This document shows, in pieces, positions 22,201 through 33,169 of a DNA stretch of 64,000 bases (the stretch's first letter is position 1; each line of letters starts with the position of its first letter). The position numbers and the translations under genes were made by a program. The notes beneath the pieces were generated by a model that ran no database searches, had not been told where the DNA came from, and saw only the letters and a program-made list of their open reading frames with translations. This DNA comes from Neoscytalidium dimidiatum (taxonomy: Eukaryota; Ascomycota; Dothideomycetes; Botryosphaeriales; Botryosphaeriaceae): assembly GCA_037367355.1 (NCBI GenBank), contig CM074699.1, positions 310,001 through 374,000 on the forward strand, in the 5' to 3' direction.

Positions 22201-22727
22201 CTAGTACCAGGTCTTCTTTCCCTGTATTTCTCTGTTAGCTTGATTACATCGTAGGCTGCACGTCCAACGTACGAGAACCTGGCGGCACATCATGTACATG
22301 CTGGCGCTGAAACCACCCCAAAGCATGATGTAGTAAGGAGTGAGAATGGCCCTGCTGCGAGGGGTCTATCCAGAAATCGTCAGCCAAAGTTCATTTAATA
22401 ATCCATCTATCGTATTGCCTAGCTCTTCCTCGAATATATCTATGCGGGGTGACGTAGGATTCAGGGCAGGACGTAGTGCGCTGGCGCGGATGGTAGGAGA
22501 ATCGTTAAGCTAACCTTCTGCCACTGCCTGAGGCCATCATGCCTCTGGAAAAGGCGCTGGTAGTAGGGGACGCGGTTCTCGCGGTAGACGAAGCTATATC
22601 GGAATTAGCAAGCTGCTTAAGGAAGAAGGGAGCGTCATCCCCCATCCGGTGCCCCGAAGGCGCAGGCGGCAAAGGGCGGGCGGCAGTCAGGACCACCGCA
22701 GAGCTGGTCAATAACTCACCCAGCCAT
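22201..22727 (-). CDS. COX7: Cytochrome c oxidase subunit VIIa (COX7-type), four exons
   Basis: This 66-residue protein is spread over four exons on the minus strand: 22727-22720, 22593-22515, 22365-22273, 22221-22201. Exon lengths of 8, 79, 93 and 21 nt sum to 67 codons with stop. Introns start GTGAGT, GTTAGC and GTACGT and end GATATAG, GGATAG and ATACAG; a GCTAAT branch point precedes the first acceptor. The product reads MAGFVYRENRVPYYQRLFQ, then RHDGLRQWQKTPRSR, a membrane segment YYIMLWGGFSASMYMM, and ends LGKKTWY. This is the pattern I know for fungal subunit VIIa: a short matrix-side N-terminus, W-K-TPRSR before one helix, and G-K-TW-aromatic at the end. It is a small membrane subunit of respiratory complex IV in the inner mitochondrial membrane. 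No single-exon ORF reveals it. Confidence 0.85.
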
Positions 22728-23010
22728 TTTGATCGATTTGGTGAGAGTGGAAGAGCGGAGAGGATGCAATTGGGCGGACAGTGAGCTGTGGATGGAGCAG
22801 AGTCGTTGTATCGACTGATCGCGAGCCCGCGCCAAGCCCGGCTCCCGGATCAACTATACATCCGATGCGGAAGCGTCAAATGCTCTAGAGCGGATTTGTC
22901 GCAGCAGACGCGCGAACCATCCACTGCCTCTGCCGCCGTTTCTGCGCAATTGCCCGGCGTTCCGATGTCATGTCGGAGATCGCTTTCGTGAGCTGCGACT
23001 TTTCCAGGCA
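22728..23010. promoter_or_regulatory. Shared divergent promoter, COX7 / mitochondrial PPR-like gene
   Basis: Only 283 bp separate the ATGs of two divergently transcribed nuclear genes for mitochondrial proteins. No TATA box is evident. Open frames inside it are shadows. Confidence 0.5.
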
Positions 23011-25698
23011 ATGCGCACGGCATTGGACCGGCTTCTCGCCCGACCTTCAGCTCTGCGCCTTCTCCGATCCCTCACAGCTCAGGACCTCTCTCTGATTGCC
23101 CTCCCGCTCTGCCGAACGTCACGGTCGAAAGCTCTTCCAAGCCGAACAATTGTCCAGACCCAGAAATACACATCTTCTGCGTTTTTCTCTCCTGAATATG
23201 CTGTGGACGACCAGAGATTCAAACGCGACGACTTGGTCCCTTCGGCGGCAAACTCGGAATCCGAAGCAACCCTTCCAGCAAACCCTACCCAAATCACTAT
23301 CGATAAATGGGCCGAGATAGTCCATTTCAAACAACGCTTATATGGGAATGATGGTACACAGGCTGTGTGGAAAGAGCTGAGGAAAGGGCATGTGGATTTG
23401 CCAATAACTGGCCAGTGGGCACAACCTCTGTGGGAAATATTTCTTGCAAACGACGAAATCCTTGAGGATGTAGTTGTGTATGCAACGGATCTGAAAAGCA
23501 GAACAGGCTTTTTCTACGAGCTTCTATATGAGAGTGTTGTCAGTCGATGCTTTGCTGAATCACGGTATTCAGACGTCTACAAATGGCACCTGAAGCTGGT
23601 CTCCAATTTCCCGCCCCCAGATGGAGCTCTCCGTCGGATCGCGCCCAAAGTTTCGGGCGATCATGCTTCTTGGAAAGCCTTCCGATACATTTATCTTCGC
23701 AGTAACCAACGAGATGTCTACGATGCTCTTATAACATCTCTCTGTGACAGCCATCGATGGTTGGCAGCCGTGAAATTCCACAAGCTGTTGATCCGCCATG
23801 GCGATCTTCCAGCCAACAGTGCGCAGGAGGCTTGGTGGATTGGGAATTTGCAAAATCTAGTAGGGAAAAGCTGGCATCCACGAACCCCAGATGAACCACC
23901 CCTTACGTCCGAGGGCCCGCCCACTGTACATTTCTCGAGAGAAACAATGAATCGGGTCCTCGGAGAAGTCCATGGTGTCCAACCGAAGAAACTAGATGAC
24001 CATTTTTGTGCTCGGATCTTCGCCACCAAGGCATTTTCCATCGATGTCATCATCCGTGGCTTAGGTATGTTTGGCGTCGAAGAAATTGGCCCTGTCGCAT
24101 TGCGTGAGATGGCAACCAGGACCGTCGAGGCCGAGGATATTTCCTATAACATCAGAAGATTGAATGAGGCCGGTATTACGATTGGAAATTCTGTTTATTC
24201 TCAGGCTCTCAAGAAGTTTGCCCAAGACGGCCGACAAGACCTGATTGATGCTTTGCTCTCGACCGACCAGCATCCAGATGCCTTTGAGGACGCAGAATTG
24301 CAACGCAAACTCCTAACTTCTTTCGTCGACAGAGGCGATTGGAATGAAGTGCATAGGACTCTCGCCATTCTGACCGTGTTCCATCAAGAACCAGTCAGAG
24401 AACAATGGAATCTGCTCGTCCAAAAGCTTTCTGTCTTACAGCACGTTTCCAAGCTCAGCAAAGTTCTGGAAGACATGCAATCACGGAGGATCCCGCTCAC
24501 AGATGCATCTATGAGTGCTCTCCAAGTGTATCAACTTCGTCATAGAAATCGTGGGAAGGCGCCTGTCCAGCGGGAACTGAGCTACGACGATGTTTTGCTA
24601 ATTGCGAATATATGGCGCAGTACGCTGGTATCTGGTGGCGATGTCAATCCACGTCGTTGGGCGGAAGTCTTTCGGCGCTTCGGTATGACCGAGCGGTTTG
24701 ACGACGTTGTCAAGCTTGCCCTCTGGCTGGCCGATTGGTACTTGTATGACAAGGCTAATCGCCCCAGAGCCTTATACGGGAGGCTTCCGCGAGATATGTC
24801 TCAATTTGCAACTACCATCTACCGCGTTCTCCAGCCAACGCATCCAGGTCACCCTCTTCGCCAGATTTTTTCAGACAAACAGATCCGTGCGTTTATCTCT
24901 TGGGGCATCCGTCGCGCTTTCGTCTGGCCAAGTCCAACAAATCCTCATGAGAGCCAAAAACCGCCGCACTACTGGGCGCAAGGCCTCCGACTGTGTAGAG
25001 CCTTGCGCCAGCGTGGCATTGCTGTCAGCACCAGCATTGTTCGTGCTGAGCTGCGTCTACAGCTTGTCCATCTCTTCGGTCGTGGGCGCAGTAAACGCGT
25101 CTACAATCGCCGTTCTGCAGCAAATAATTTCCACTCTCTGCTGGAGATGATCGAGTATGCGAATCAGCTATGGATAGAGATAGCCGGAAAGCCTTTATTG
25201 GATCCGGAAGAGCTGGTCAGCGGCTGGACAGGCCATCACGGTATTTGGTGGGTGAAGAGGATGAGGCGGGATGTATTGGAAGATTTGGACACGACACTGC
25301 GTGTCAGGAACACGAAGGAATCGCCAAGAAATCCTCAAAGGGAAACATATAACGAGTCGGGCGATTACGGTCAAACTGACAGGTATCTCACTCTCACAAG
25401 AGGTACTGAGGCTGAGGATAAGGACATTCCAACACCTGCAGATGATGACTCTAGGCATATGTCCGTCCTAGGGTTTAGCTTGGGCAAGCCAATCACCCAC
25501 GAACTCGCACAAGCAGAGCTCATTGCGGAGTCGGCCAATGGTAGGCAACAGGTGCGCTTAGAAAATCGTGAAAAAGCAGCACAAAAGCAGGAAGACGGTG
25601 AGAATTCCGGAACTATCTCAGTCCAGTCGGCAGACGACAATGTTCTTCGCTGGCCCTCTGGAAAGGACAAAAACGACAGCCCGAAACCCCCAAGTTAG
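23011..25698 (+). CDS. Mitochondrial pentatricopeptide-repeat-like protein
   Basis: One exon encodes 895 residues. The N-terminus (MRTALDRLLARPSALRLLRS, then more Arg/Ser) is a classical amphipathic mitochondrial presequence. The body is almost entirely helical with a helix-turn-helix texture. Examples are GFFYELLYESVVSRCFAESR, VYDALITSLCDSHRWLAAVK and DWNEVHRTLAILTVFHQEP, as in degenerate fungal PPR proteins that bind mitochondrial transcripts and act in RNA maturation or translation. Individual PPR units are too diverged to count by eye. The last 120 residues are hydrophilic and probably disordered. The start is the first ATG after an in-frame stop and shows the presequence directly. The partner RNA is unknown. 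It is convergent with the next gene, with 174 bp between stop codons. Confidence 0.75.
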   Translation: MRTALDRLLARPSALRLLRSLTAQDLSLIALPLCRTSRSKALPSRTIVQTQKYTSSAFFSPEYAVDDQRFKRDDLVPSAANSESEATLPANPTQITIDKWAEIVHFKQRLYGNDGTQAVWKELRKGHVDLPITGQWAQPLWEIFLANDEILEDVVVYATDLKSRTGFFYELLYESVVSRCFAESRYSDVYKWHLKLVSNFPPPDGALRRIAPKVSGDHASWKAFRYIYLRSNQRDVYDALITSLCDSHRWLAAVKFHKLLIRHGDLPANSAQEAWWIGNLQNLVGKSWHPRTPDEPPLTSEGPPTVHFSRETMNRVLGEVHGVQPKKLDDHFCARIFATKAFSIDVIIRGLGMFGVEEIGPVALREMATRTVEAEDISYNIRRLNEAGITIGNSVYSQALKKFAQDGRQDLIDALLSTDQHPDAFEDAELQRKLLTSFVDRGDWNEVHRTLAILTVFHQEPVREQWNLLVQKLSVLQHVSKLSKVLEDMQSRRIPLTDASMSALQVYQLRHRNRGKAPVQRELSYDDVLLIANIWRSTLVSGGDVNPRRWAEVFRRFGMTERFDDVVKLALWLADWYLYDKANRPRALYGRLPRDMSQFATTIYRVLQPTHPGHPLRQIFSDKQIRAFISWGIRRAFVWPSPTNPHESQKPPHYWAQGLRLCRALRQRGIAVSTSIVRAELRLQLVHLFGRGRSKRVYNRRSAANNFHSLLEMIEYANQLWIEIAGKPLLDPEELVSGWTGHHGIWWVKRMRRDVLEDLDTTLRVRNTKESPRNPQRETYNESGDYGQTDRYLTLTRGTEAEDKDIPTPADDDSRHMSVLGFSLGKPITHELAQAELIAESANGRQQVRLENREKAAQKQEDGENSGTISVQSADDNVLRWPSGKDKNDSPKPPS

Positions 25699-25872
25699 AC
25701 ACACCCTAGCGCAAGCGTCATATCTTGTTTCAGTAGATACATGTACAATCCTGCACATAAATGACGTTCTCATCATAACTCCTCGCAAATCACATAACTG
25801 TCTTTCGGATCCATCATCTTGCGCTCTCCCAGCATCCACCATCCATCTCCGCTCGAGACTTTGCCTCCTCCC

Positions 25873-26931
25873 TCAAATTTTCGACAACGCCTTCCACACA
25901 TCGTCCACGAACCGCAGCGCCGACAACCCCGGCAACGGCTCCGCATCCGCCCTACTCACCTTCTCCCACTCGTCATCGCTATCCCCTTCCTCCTCACCTC
26001 CTGCCCCTGCTCCTCCCCCCTCCCCCACTCCTCGCTCCCCCCCGCTCCTCCACTGCCTCCGCCTCACCCCCTCCACCCCCCTTTCCCTCGCCATCCCCTC
26101 CCGCTCCCGCTCCTCCTCCCACGCCTCGCCCGCATCCGGACCTGCTTCTGCCCCCGTCACCGCCGCCGCCTCCACCCACTCGCCCCGCATCCGCCGCGCC
26201 CGCCGCGTCGCCGTCGTCTTGGCGGAGACGTCGCTCCCGTCGTCGCTGTCGTCGTCGTTGTCGTCGTCGTCGTTTCGCACCTGGACGCGGCGAGCGCGGG
26301 CACGGGCGCGAGCGGCTCGGAGGCCGAGGTTTTGGACAGGTCCGAGGGCGCTGGCGTTGGCGTTGGCGTTCGGGGACGCCGGGCGGGCGGGCTTGGCGAC
26401 GCGGTTTGGTGCCGTGACGGCGATGGCGGCCGCGGATGCTGGGTGGTGTGGGTGCTGCTGTTGCTGCTGCTGCTGTTGTGGACGCGGGTACGGATGTGGG
26501 CGGCGGCGTGGTGGGTGCTGTGCGCTGGTGGTGGTGGTGGAGGCCACGGAGATGGGGTCGCTGGCGGGGATTGTGAGGATGGGGTGTTTGGGCGACGGGC
26601 GGCTGATGGCGCCTGGAGAGAGGCTCTGCGAAGTGTTGTTGGAGGAGGAGCAGCAGGTGGTTGTGGTGGCGTGGTTTGGGGAGGGGAAGGGTGGGAGCCA
26701 GGACGGGCGGAGGGGCTTTGTGGAGGATGTGGTGGCGGTGGAGCTGGGATTTCCTTTGGTTCGGCGCCTGTTGGCTCCGGTGAGCTCTTGCGTGCTAGTA
26801 ACTGCTGCATGTGGAAGCCAGCGAGGGCGGGGCGGCGGCGTTATTGTGGCTGGTTTCGATGGCGACTGTTGCTTGGTGTTTTGGTTGACGGTGAGCGGTG
26901 GGCCATCACCAACTTTTGCGGCGGCCGGCAT
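25873..26931 (-). CDS. Low-complexity hypothetical protein with conserved-looking C-terminus
   Basis: From the ATG at 26931 (MPAAAKVGDGPPL) the frame encodes 352 residues in one exon. An upstream in-frame codon at 26982 is less likely as start. I do not recognise it. The N-terminal two thirds are Pro/Ser/Thr-rich with a Gln8 run and His/Pro clusters. A basic-acidic switch follows (ARARARRVQVRNDDDDNDDD) and then an Arg/Glu-rich segment. The last 35 residues look folded (DSDDEWEKVSRADAEP, then LSALRFVDDVWKALSKI) and may be the conserved part. Composition suggests a disordered nuclear or regulatory protein. Plus-strand frames of up to 459 codons over the same region are shadows of the repetitive codons. 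Confidence 0.55.
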   Translation of the reverse strand: MPAAAKVGDGPPLTVNQNTKQQSPSKPATITPPPRPRWLPHAAVTSTQELTGANRRRTKGNPSSTATTSSTKPLRPSWLPPFPSPNHATTTTCCSSSNNTSQSLSPGAISRPSPKHPILTIPASDPISVASTTTTSAQHPPRRRPHPYPRPQQQQQQQQHPHHPASAAAIAVTAPNRVAKPARPASPNANANASALGPVQNLGLRAARARARARRVQVRNDDDDNDDDSDDGSDVSAKTTATRRARRMRGEWVEAAAVTGAEAGPDAGEAWEEEREREGMARERGVEGVRRRQWRSGGERGVGEGGGAGAGGEEEGDSDDEWEKVSRADAEPLPGLSALRFVDDVWKALSKI

Positions 26932-27836
26932 GGTCGCTGCGGTGTAGGTGCCTGCTGAGAGTAGTGTGATGGAAGAAATCAAGGTGGTCGAAAGCGACTG
27001 TACAGCGTTATAAAGACGTGAGCCGTTTGAAGACCCGTTCGTCGTTATGCAGCTAGTATATTAGCCTTGAGGAGCGTTGGGACTGGCAGTGACTGTTGGT
27101 TAGTTGCAGTCATGTTCACTTTTCTAACTGAGGGGGGACCGGCGAGATTGGCATTGTTGAGAACTTCCGTGAAGGCCTTTATAGGGTCTCCATGAACCCA
27201 TGGTTGGGAGTTACTTCCTAGGTAAAAAAGGAATCATAAGCATCGCGAATAACGGTACCCTGGCGTTGACATCATCTGCTGGCCCCGTCTTAGCGGCAAG
27301 ATGTGTTATTGATCAAGATTTTTGTTTTCCCCCTTACAGTTGCGTGCGGGAGATGTTGAAGGGGCAGTGATGCGATAGTCTGGCTTTGGGTAGCGCGAGG
27401 TTTGTCCTGTTTCGTGACTACATATACTATACTTGTACATTGATCACGTATAGTGCAGCTGCGCCGGAGAATATATCTAATATTCATTATGGTGCGTTGC
27501 ATTGTGTTGCTTATGCATGTTTCCATAGAGATCGCCTACATGAACACTTGAAGACTGGAAAGAACTGCTGCTCAGAGGCATTTCGTTGTAGAGATAGCAG
27601 ACGCTAATCACCGACAAATCTCTAGAAGATTTGCAAACAGCTACACTTCTATGCAGTAAACACGATGCTTGCAGGTAACAAAGTCGAACGCGATATACTT
27701 GCAAAGTATACGTGGCTGCTAATAGATACCGACAAACTCCACAAAATCATTCTGATCACTGTTTACAGGTTCACCTAGGTGCAGATACTGAACTTCCGAT
27801 GCGTAGCTCGTTCTCAATCCATTTTCTTTTCTTTTT

Positions 27837-27869
<33 letters not shown>

Positions 27870-29559
27870 TTTTTTTTTAGGAAAAATACAGTTTATCCAC
27901 CGTGAAGAAGAAACCACTACTCTGCTTTGCTAATTATGGACAAGCGTTGTCTCTGTACAGATCTGTAGGACAAACAAGGCGAACAACATAATCAATATAT
28001 GTGCAGTTTGAAGTACGGGGTTGGCGCCGTGAGAGCTGATGTAACTAGGGCAAACGGGTATAAGGAGTGAAGCAGTTGTCTAGACAATTTATTCGTGAAT
28101 GTAATCAGATAATCACGTTCAGATGACCGCATTAAGCGCCATGTAATTGCAGCGGTTGACCTAGCTGTCGCATTACTGTCAAGACCGTCTCGAAGGTAAA
28201 GTTTAAAGGCTCTCCACCAACATCGGGCCACCGGAACGGACTCCGACCCCATGCACGAGATTCTGGAGAAGATTCGACAGCGCCCATAGCGCCCATGCGA
28301 GAGACCAAACGCACGTGAATCACAGACCGGTCCAGAAGGCGTATCCAAGCACGCGCAACAGAGCTGCAAAACATGGAGTGATGCGAGAATTTGGTGGATT
28401 TAAAGTGGGACAATGTTTCGGATAGAAGCCGCACCCTCTGAAACGGCGTTCCGGATCACCGGGTGCCCCTGCGGCAGGGATGGGGTGGTTCTAGAAGCGT
28501 CGTGGAACGGAACACAGACCGAATGCCACATGGAGGCCGGTTCTGCATCCTCGCGTCAGTCACATGCGGCGTTCCAAGCAGGCGCGTTGAGTCAAGAGCA
28601 AGCAGCTGCTCGCGTGGTGCCTCGACTTCACCGCCCTTGCGCGGTGAAGACACGAAGGTTCAGAGCTGCAGGTTCCAGGCGCTGTTCTATGCTGCGAAAC
28701 TTAGCAACGTCTACTTACGTGTGCAACGTCGCGTGGACAGGCAGCGTGCGTCATCACGGGGAGGTGCTCCCTTCTCCGTTAGCCAGCGCGATTTCATGCG
28801 CCGGCACTACGCCACCATGGTCGGAGTGGTCGTGGACGCCTTTTGCTTGATACACAAGGCTGGGGTAGCTGTTTGGATCGGTCGATTTGTAATAGGGGCA
28901 AAACTTTCCTAGTGTGTCAAGCGAAGAGGAACGGGCCTTGAAGCGGAAGCTTGATCCAGCGAACGAAAAGCTGTACATGCAGCGTCTGCCAGTCACAATT
29001 AGCCTCCCCTGTTCCCTGCGTATGGTGCTAGCTGCTAGCTGTCATATTCGGCTTTATGGACAGGCACTAAGCGAGGCTGACATTTGATCGTTTGCGGTTC
29101 GGTCCGTGTAATTTCCCTCTGACTTTGGAAGATTAGTTCCTGCAGGCTGGCTTTAAGCACGCTTGTGAACATTCCGCCGAGGGTAGATTTGGGGGCCCTT
29201 TTTTTTCGGCAGATAAGTTCCTGCAGCGGCGCCGACGCTGAGGCTGAGGCGGGCTGGGTGGCTGGAACGGGTACGGGCTGCGGGCTGGCGAGACCCAAAC
29301 TGGCGGAAACGAAGTACGGGAGGTTGCGGGAATCACCCCACAGGGAAGAAGCACGGAGCAAAGAGGAGCTGGCACAGCGGCATTTCCGAATCGTATTCGT
29401 CGATCTGCTTAGCCACCACACCTCGTGGGCTCCCCTATGACGGTGGCTGGAATCTCCACAGCTCGAAAGGGAGATTGGCCTCCTGATTCAGAGGCACGCC
29501 AAGATCAGCAGAAGGCGGCAGTCCGGGCTCCTGCGCGTAATCCGGCAATCTCTCCTGCT
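26932..29559. other. Intergenic region with microsatellite
   Basis: About 2.6 kb with no supportable gene. It holds a CT tract followed by a T run (27836-27878). Several open frames of 100-150 codons at 28.4-29.4 kb on both strands contradict each other and match nothing I know. Confidence 0.45.
27836..27878. repeat. (CT)n tract followed by poly-T
   Basis: About 12 CT dinucleotides run directly into 18 T residues, in a gene-free region. Confidence 0.9.
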
Positions 29560-29992
29560 CTACTTGGCCTTCTCCTGGTCAGCTGCGAGCAGCTTCTCGA
29601 CGGCGGTGACCTTGTCCTCGAACGACTGCTTCTTGTCGGTCCTGGTCCCGATGCGGATGTCCGACTGGATGCGCACGACGCCGTTCTTGTGCAGCAGGGC
29701 ATGCGCCTGACCAATAACCTTGGTAACCTCGTCCCACGACCCCTCTGCTGCCGTGAGCCTCACAGCCTCACTTCTGACGGGTGACGGGTGACGGGCGATG
29801 GGGCCAGGACTCACCGAGCGTCGTTCCGGCGCTGTGCATCGAGTAGTGGAGGCCGGACGCGCGCAGCAGACGCTGCACGTCGGCGACCTCACGGGAGACG
29901 GAGGCCGTCGGGGTACCGATGGGGATGAGGCAGAAGTCGGCCGTGCAGGCGGGCGGCGTGGCCAGCGCGGAGAGGTCAGGAGGCGAGGACAT
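29560..29992 (-). CDS. ECM15: UPF0045/MTH1187-family thiamine-binding protein (ECM15-like)
   Basis: The minus-strand model is 29992-29815 joined to 29744-29560, 120 residues. The 70-nt intron starts GTGAGT and ends GCAGCAG. The junction codon is Glu in TTLEGSWDEV. The whole protein matches the ferredoxin-like UPF0045 family: CTADFCLIPIGTPTASVSRE in strand 1, YSMHSAGTTLEGSW in the middle, VVRIQSDIRIGTRTDKKQS in the last strand and turn. The SM/HSAGTTLEG and R-I-G-T-R-x-DK signatures are diagnostic. Yeast ECM15 and bacterial YqgV/MTH1187 proteins bind thiamine or related compounds as tetramers. The cellular role in fungi is poorly known. It is divergent from IPK1. Confidence 0.9.
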
Positions 29993-30605
29993 GGCGCCGA
30001 TATCCGTTATATGTATATACGCAGGGCGCAGTGACGTGCGCGGGCTGGGGCGGTTGGCGGGCGGCGAGGTGAGGTGCTGGGAGCTGGGTGTGCAGGTGGT
30101 GCAATGAGGCGCTCGGGCGAGGCGGCCGGCGGCGCAGGTGAGCGGAGGCCGCGCTCAGGGCGTGTGCTCCCCCCCTGGCGTACGTGCAGCATGCATGGCT
30201 ATTATTAAACCGACGGCCGCGGGGCTCGAGTGACGCAAGAAACTGATCGCCATGGTAGGGCAACCCTTGCACCCATGGGCCAGCGCTCGCACAGATCAAC
30301 AAAACACGTCGTGCCAATTCTCTCTGGCCGCCGCCCGCTGTGCCCGCCGTCCTTTCAACCACATTCCTTGCTCCGGCCGCCGACACCATCGCGCCTGCTT
30401 CCCGCGCCCCAAAATCCGTCACACCACTGCTCCCTGCCCCAGCTCCCAGCACCATGTGCTCTGCAAGGCCGGCCACAGCACACCTGCAGCACCACTACCA
30501 CCACCCCACCGCTCCACCCCGGCCACGCAGACCATGGTGATCCGCGCCCACCTCGCGCGGCACCCGCCCTGTATGTCTTCATTTTTACCAGCTTCTCGCA
30601 ACCCG
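29993..30605. promoter_or_regulatory. Divergent promoter region ECM15 / IPK1
   Basis: The 613 bp between the two ATGs are C-rich on the right-hand side. TATATGTATATA at about 30008-30019 lies very close to the ECM15 start. An upstream ATG at 30534 opens a frame not connected to IPK1 and could act as a uORF. Confidence 0.4.
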
Positions 30606-31951
30606 ATGGACGTCGAACTCAGGTTCCGCACGGAAGTAAGGACGGTGCAGACCGGCGACTGCCCATATGACACTCCGCTGACTCGCCCGCCCAGGGAAAC
30701 GCGAACGTCATTTTCAGAATTGCCGCCTTGAGCCCCGCCGACGATGCGCTCGATGCCGCCAGGCCCGACGTGCGCAACGCCGCCGTCTACGAGCAGCCCG
30801 ACTGGCGCTACAGCGACGACCCGCGCAAGCAGCGCGTCTACAACCGCGAGCATGCCCGTCGCCGCGAGCTGCTGGCGCCCTACAAGCATGCTGGCCAGCT
30901 GCAGCAGACCAAGGACCTGCTGCGCGACGTCAACCAGCACAACCTGACCGGCGCCCGCGACACCCTGCTGCGCCTCAAGAAGCAGATGCCCTTCTACCAG
31001 GACGACGAGACCACTTACAACTTCTACATCAACACCGTCGCCGACTGGATCCCGCCCCGCCATCTCGTGCAGCAGGACCTCATTGAGCTTGGGCAGGACA
31101 TCATACAGGAGTGCAACAAGGAGCTGCGCCTGCAGGAGAAAACCGGCAAGCGCGACATTAACCGACACGGCAAATACTTGCACGCGACCAGCAAGGCATT
31201 AATTCTCCGAGACATGGAAAGCCACGACCCGGAAAAAAGCTTGACTCTGGAATTCAAGCCCAAGTGGCTCTGGCAGTCGCCCCACGCGCCGAAGGGCGCA
31301 ACCCGGTGTCGCACCTGCGCCCTGCGCGCGAAGCGAAACAGCGAAGGCAAGGCCGAATCGAAGACCCACGGCGTCCAATGCCCGTTATCCATCGCTACCG
31401 GCGAGCCGTCGCTTGTGAAGGACGCCATCGAGAAGCTTGTTGATAATCACGAGAACTACGTAGGCTGCAGGCCGGCCTGGATACAAAGAACGCGGCGGAG
31501 CTCCACTTTTCCTCTGCAAAAACCCACACCGCGATCTCGGGAGGACCTCATCGCCATCCTACACGATCACTTCCAGGTTAGGCCCGACGGATCCAAGGGA
31601 GAAGGATATCGTGTTCTCGAGGGATTGAGGAATCTGCAAAAAATGCTGGATCCACGTGGCATCCTCAGCTATGAAGGGGAGCCGCCGAACGACTTTCTCC
31701 TGGCCATGACCCTGCGCGACTGCTCGCTCTACGTGCAGGTTCACTGGGATAGCCGGCGCGTCGAGTCCCGATTGGGCGATCTCGATCCGAAAGTCGCCAA
31801 AGGTGGAAAACTCGAGCAATGGATTGCTACCGAGCGCGGATTATTGGAAGGAGGTTGGTATTTCGCTAGGGGTGGCGGGGATGAGACGTGTCTTCTCAGC
31901 AGGCAAGACCGACCATCTCCCACCCGTCGCCCTTCTCGCGCACCCACCTGA
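30606..31951 (+). CDS. IPK1: Inositol-pentakisphosphate 2-kinase
   Basis: The model is 30606-30635 joined to 30695-31951, 428 residues. The first exon codes for only ten residues (MDVELRFRTE). The 59-nt intron starts GTAAGG and ends GCCCAG, and splicing creates RTEGNANVIFRIAAL. This is the conserved N-lobe nucleotide-binding motif (EG.ANVVYRI) of the family. The enzyme phosphorylates inositol pentakisphosphate at the 2-position to give IP6, a cofactor for mRNA export. Further family marks are SLTLEFKPKW (the E-x-KPKW substrate-binding motif), the Cys-rich CRTCALRAKR with a downstream Cys-Pro-Leu, and MTLRDCSLYVQV near the C-terminus, ahead of GGWYF. Length is normal for the filamentous-fungal form. 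The C-terminal 25 residues are Arg/Pro-rich and less certain. Confidence 0.88.
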
Positions 31952-32750
31952 TCTCCGGTTCTCCCATTACCCACATCCAATTATCATCACTTTCCCGATT
32001 CGGGTGGCCGTATATTATACTATATGTCCGTGCGCATAGCGTCCTTTTCGCCGACGTCGCGCCTGAGAACTCAGGCTGTCTCCCATACGCTATTGCTCGC
32101 CCCGGAGATGACTCCTGACTATCTTCTCCCCCCCTCTTACCAGATCAAGTATCTTTCCACGTCACACAGCCACGCTAATCTCGTCAAAAAAAAAAAAAAA
32201 AGAACCACCGCGCTTCATCATGAAAGTGTGGCTTGACGAGTTACTGGCTCCCTGACGACGTGCAAGTTGATAGATGCATTCCGAGGTATTACCCGTCTGA
32301 TAGCCGGTCATAGTCCGCGGACTGATCCCGACCGAATGACGTTGGAGAAGGGGGACTGTTCTTCCTGACGCGGAGGTCGAATCCCGGGCCAGGTCCGTGT
32401 TTCTCTCGGCTCTAGGAAATGGACGCACGTCCAGTTCGTTTGGGATGAAGCTGCCGTCCTTTGTTGCACGAATCAACATGGATGGGTTATTTGCGCAAGA
32501 GGTGGGACTGGAGTTTGGTATTGTATTATTCAAGAAGTATGGAACTGATGATGCCTTTAATGTTACTGAAATAGTGCGGGAAATGTTGGGGATGGCATTC
32601 AAGGGATGGATTACATGGCGCTAGTAGGGGAACATGACAGGATTCCATGGGCTCCTAAGCAGAATAAATTATCATGAAAATTTCCACAACGTTCAAGGAA
32701 CGGTACACTGCCCTTTGCATCAAGCGCAAAGCCAGAGCTGAAACAAAAGC

Positions 32751-32782
32751 ATGTCCGGATGTCGGTGGATCCGCCCGGACAT
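32751..32782. repeat. Inverted repeat, 8-bp arms
   Basis: ATGTCCGG at 32751-32758 is the exact reverse complement of CCGGACAT at 32775-32782, with a 16-bp loop. Confidence 0.7.
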
Positions 32783-32963
32783 ACGGATAGTCTTATGCAG
32801 CTGCGTCTGGAGGACTACTTCCCGTGCTCATGGTTGAATTGTGTCGGAACGGGGAGCGGTCTCGTGGACTTTGACCTAATGGCGATTGCGGATCTGCTGA
32901 ATGAAACATGATCCGCAAGATCCTGCCATTGTAGTAACAGAGGGCTGATCGTAGGGGTATTTG

Positions 32964-33024
32964 AAGCGGTCATCCGGACGTAAATGTCCCGAACCTTCAA
33001 ACATGTTCGTCCGGATGACTGTTT
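32964..33024. repeat. Inverted repeat, dispersed motif copy C and its mirror
   Basis: The 25-nt motif at 32964-32988 is faced by a reverse-complement copy at 33000-33024. TCATCCGGACG and CGTCCGGATGA match exactly. Two of the five flanking differences are C/T. Copy C encodes EAVIRT followed by TAA, where copy A at 1186-1210 has CAA. Confidence 0.65.
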
Positions 33025-33169
33025 CAACTGTTCATGGCAGTATGGTCAAGTGTTTCTCCATTTATCTGCATTAGCCATCCGCCCTCGCAAGCCGCGGTAA
33101 CAGAACGGCTTTACTCGGATTCATTCCAAGTCGAAAGTGTAGCCGGTGCATTGAGGCTGGCGCTTCATC

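Noticed and set aside
25568..26958. Two plus-strand frames of 459 and 379 codons
   Set aside because: Antisense to the low-complexity minus-strand gene. Their Ser/Pro and Gly/Val runs are complements of its repeats.
32340..32400. GGTCGAATCC-like T-arm suggesting a tRNA
   Set aside because: No matching acceptor stem, anticodon arm or D-arm around it. No tRNA or rRNA gene was found in the window.
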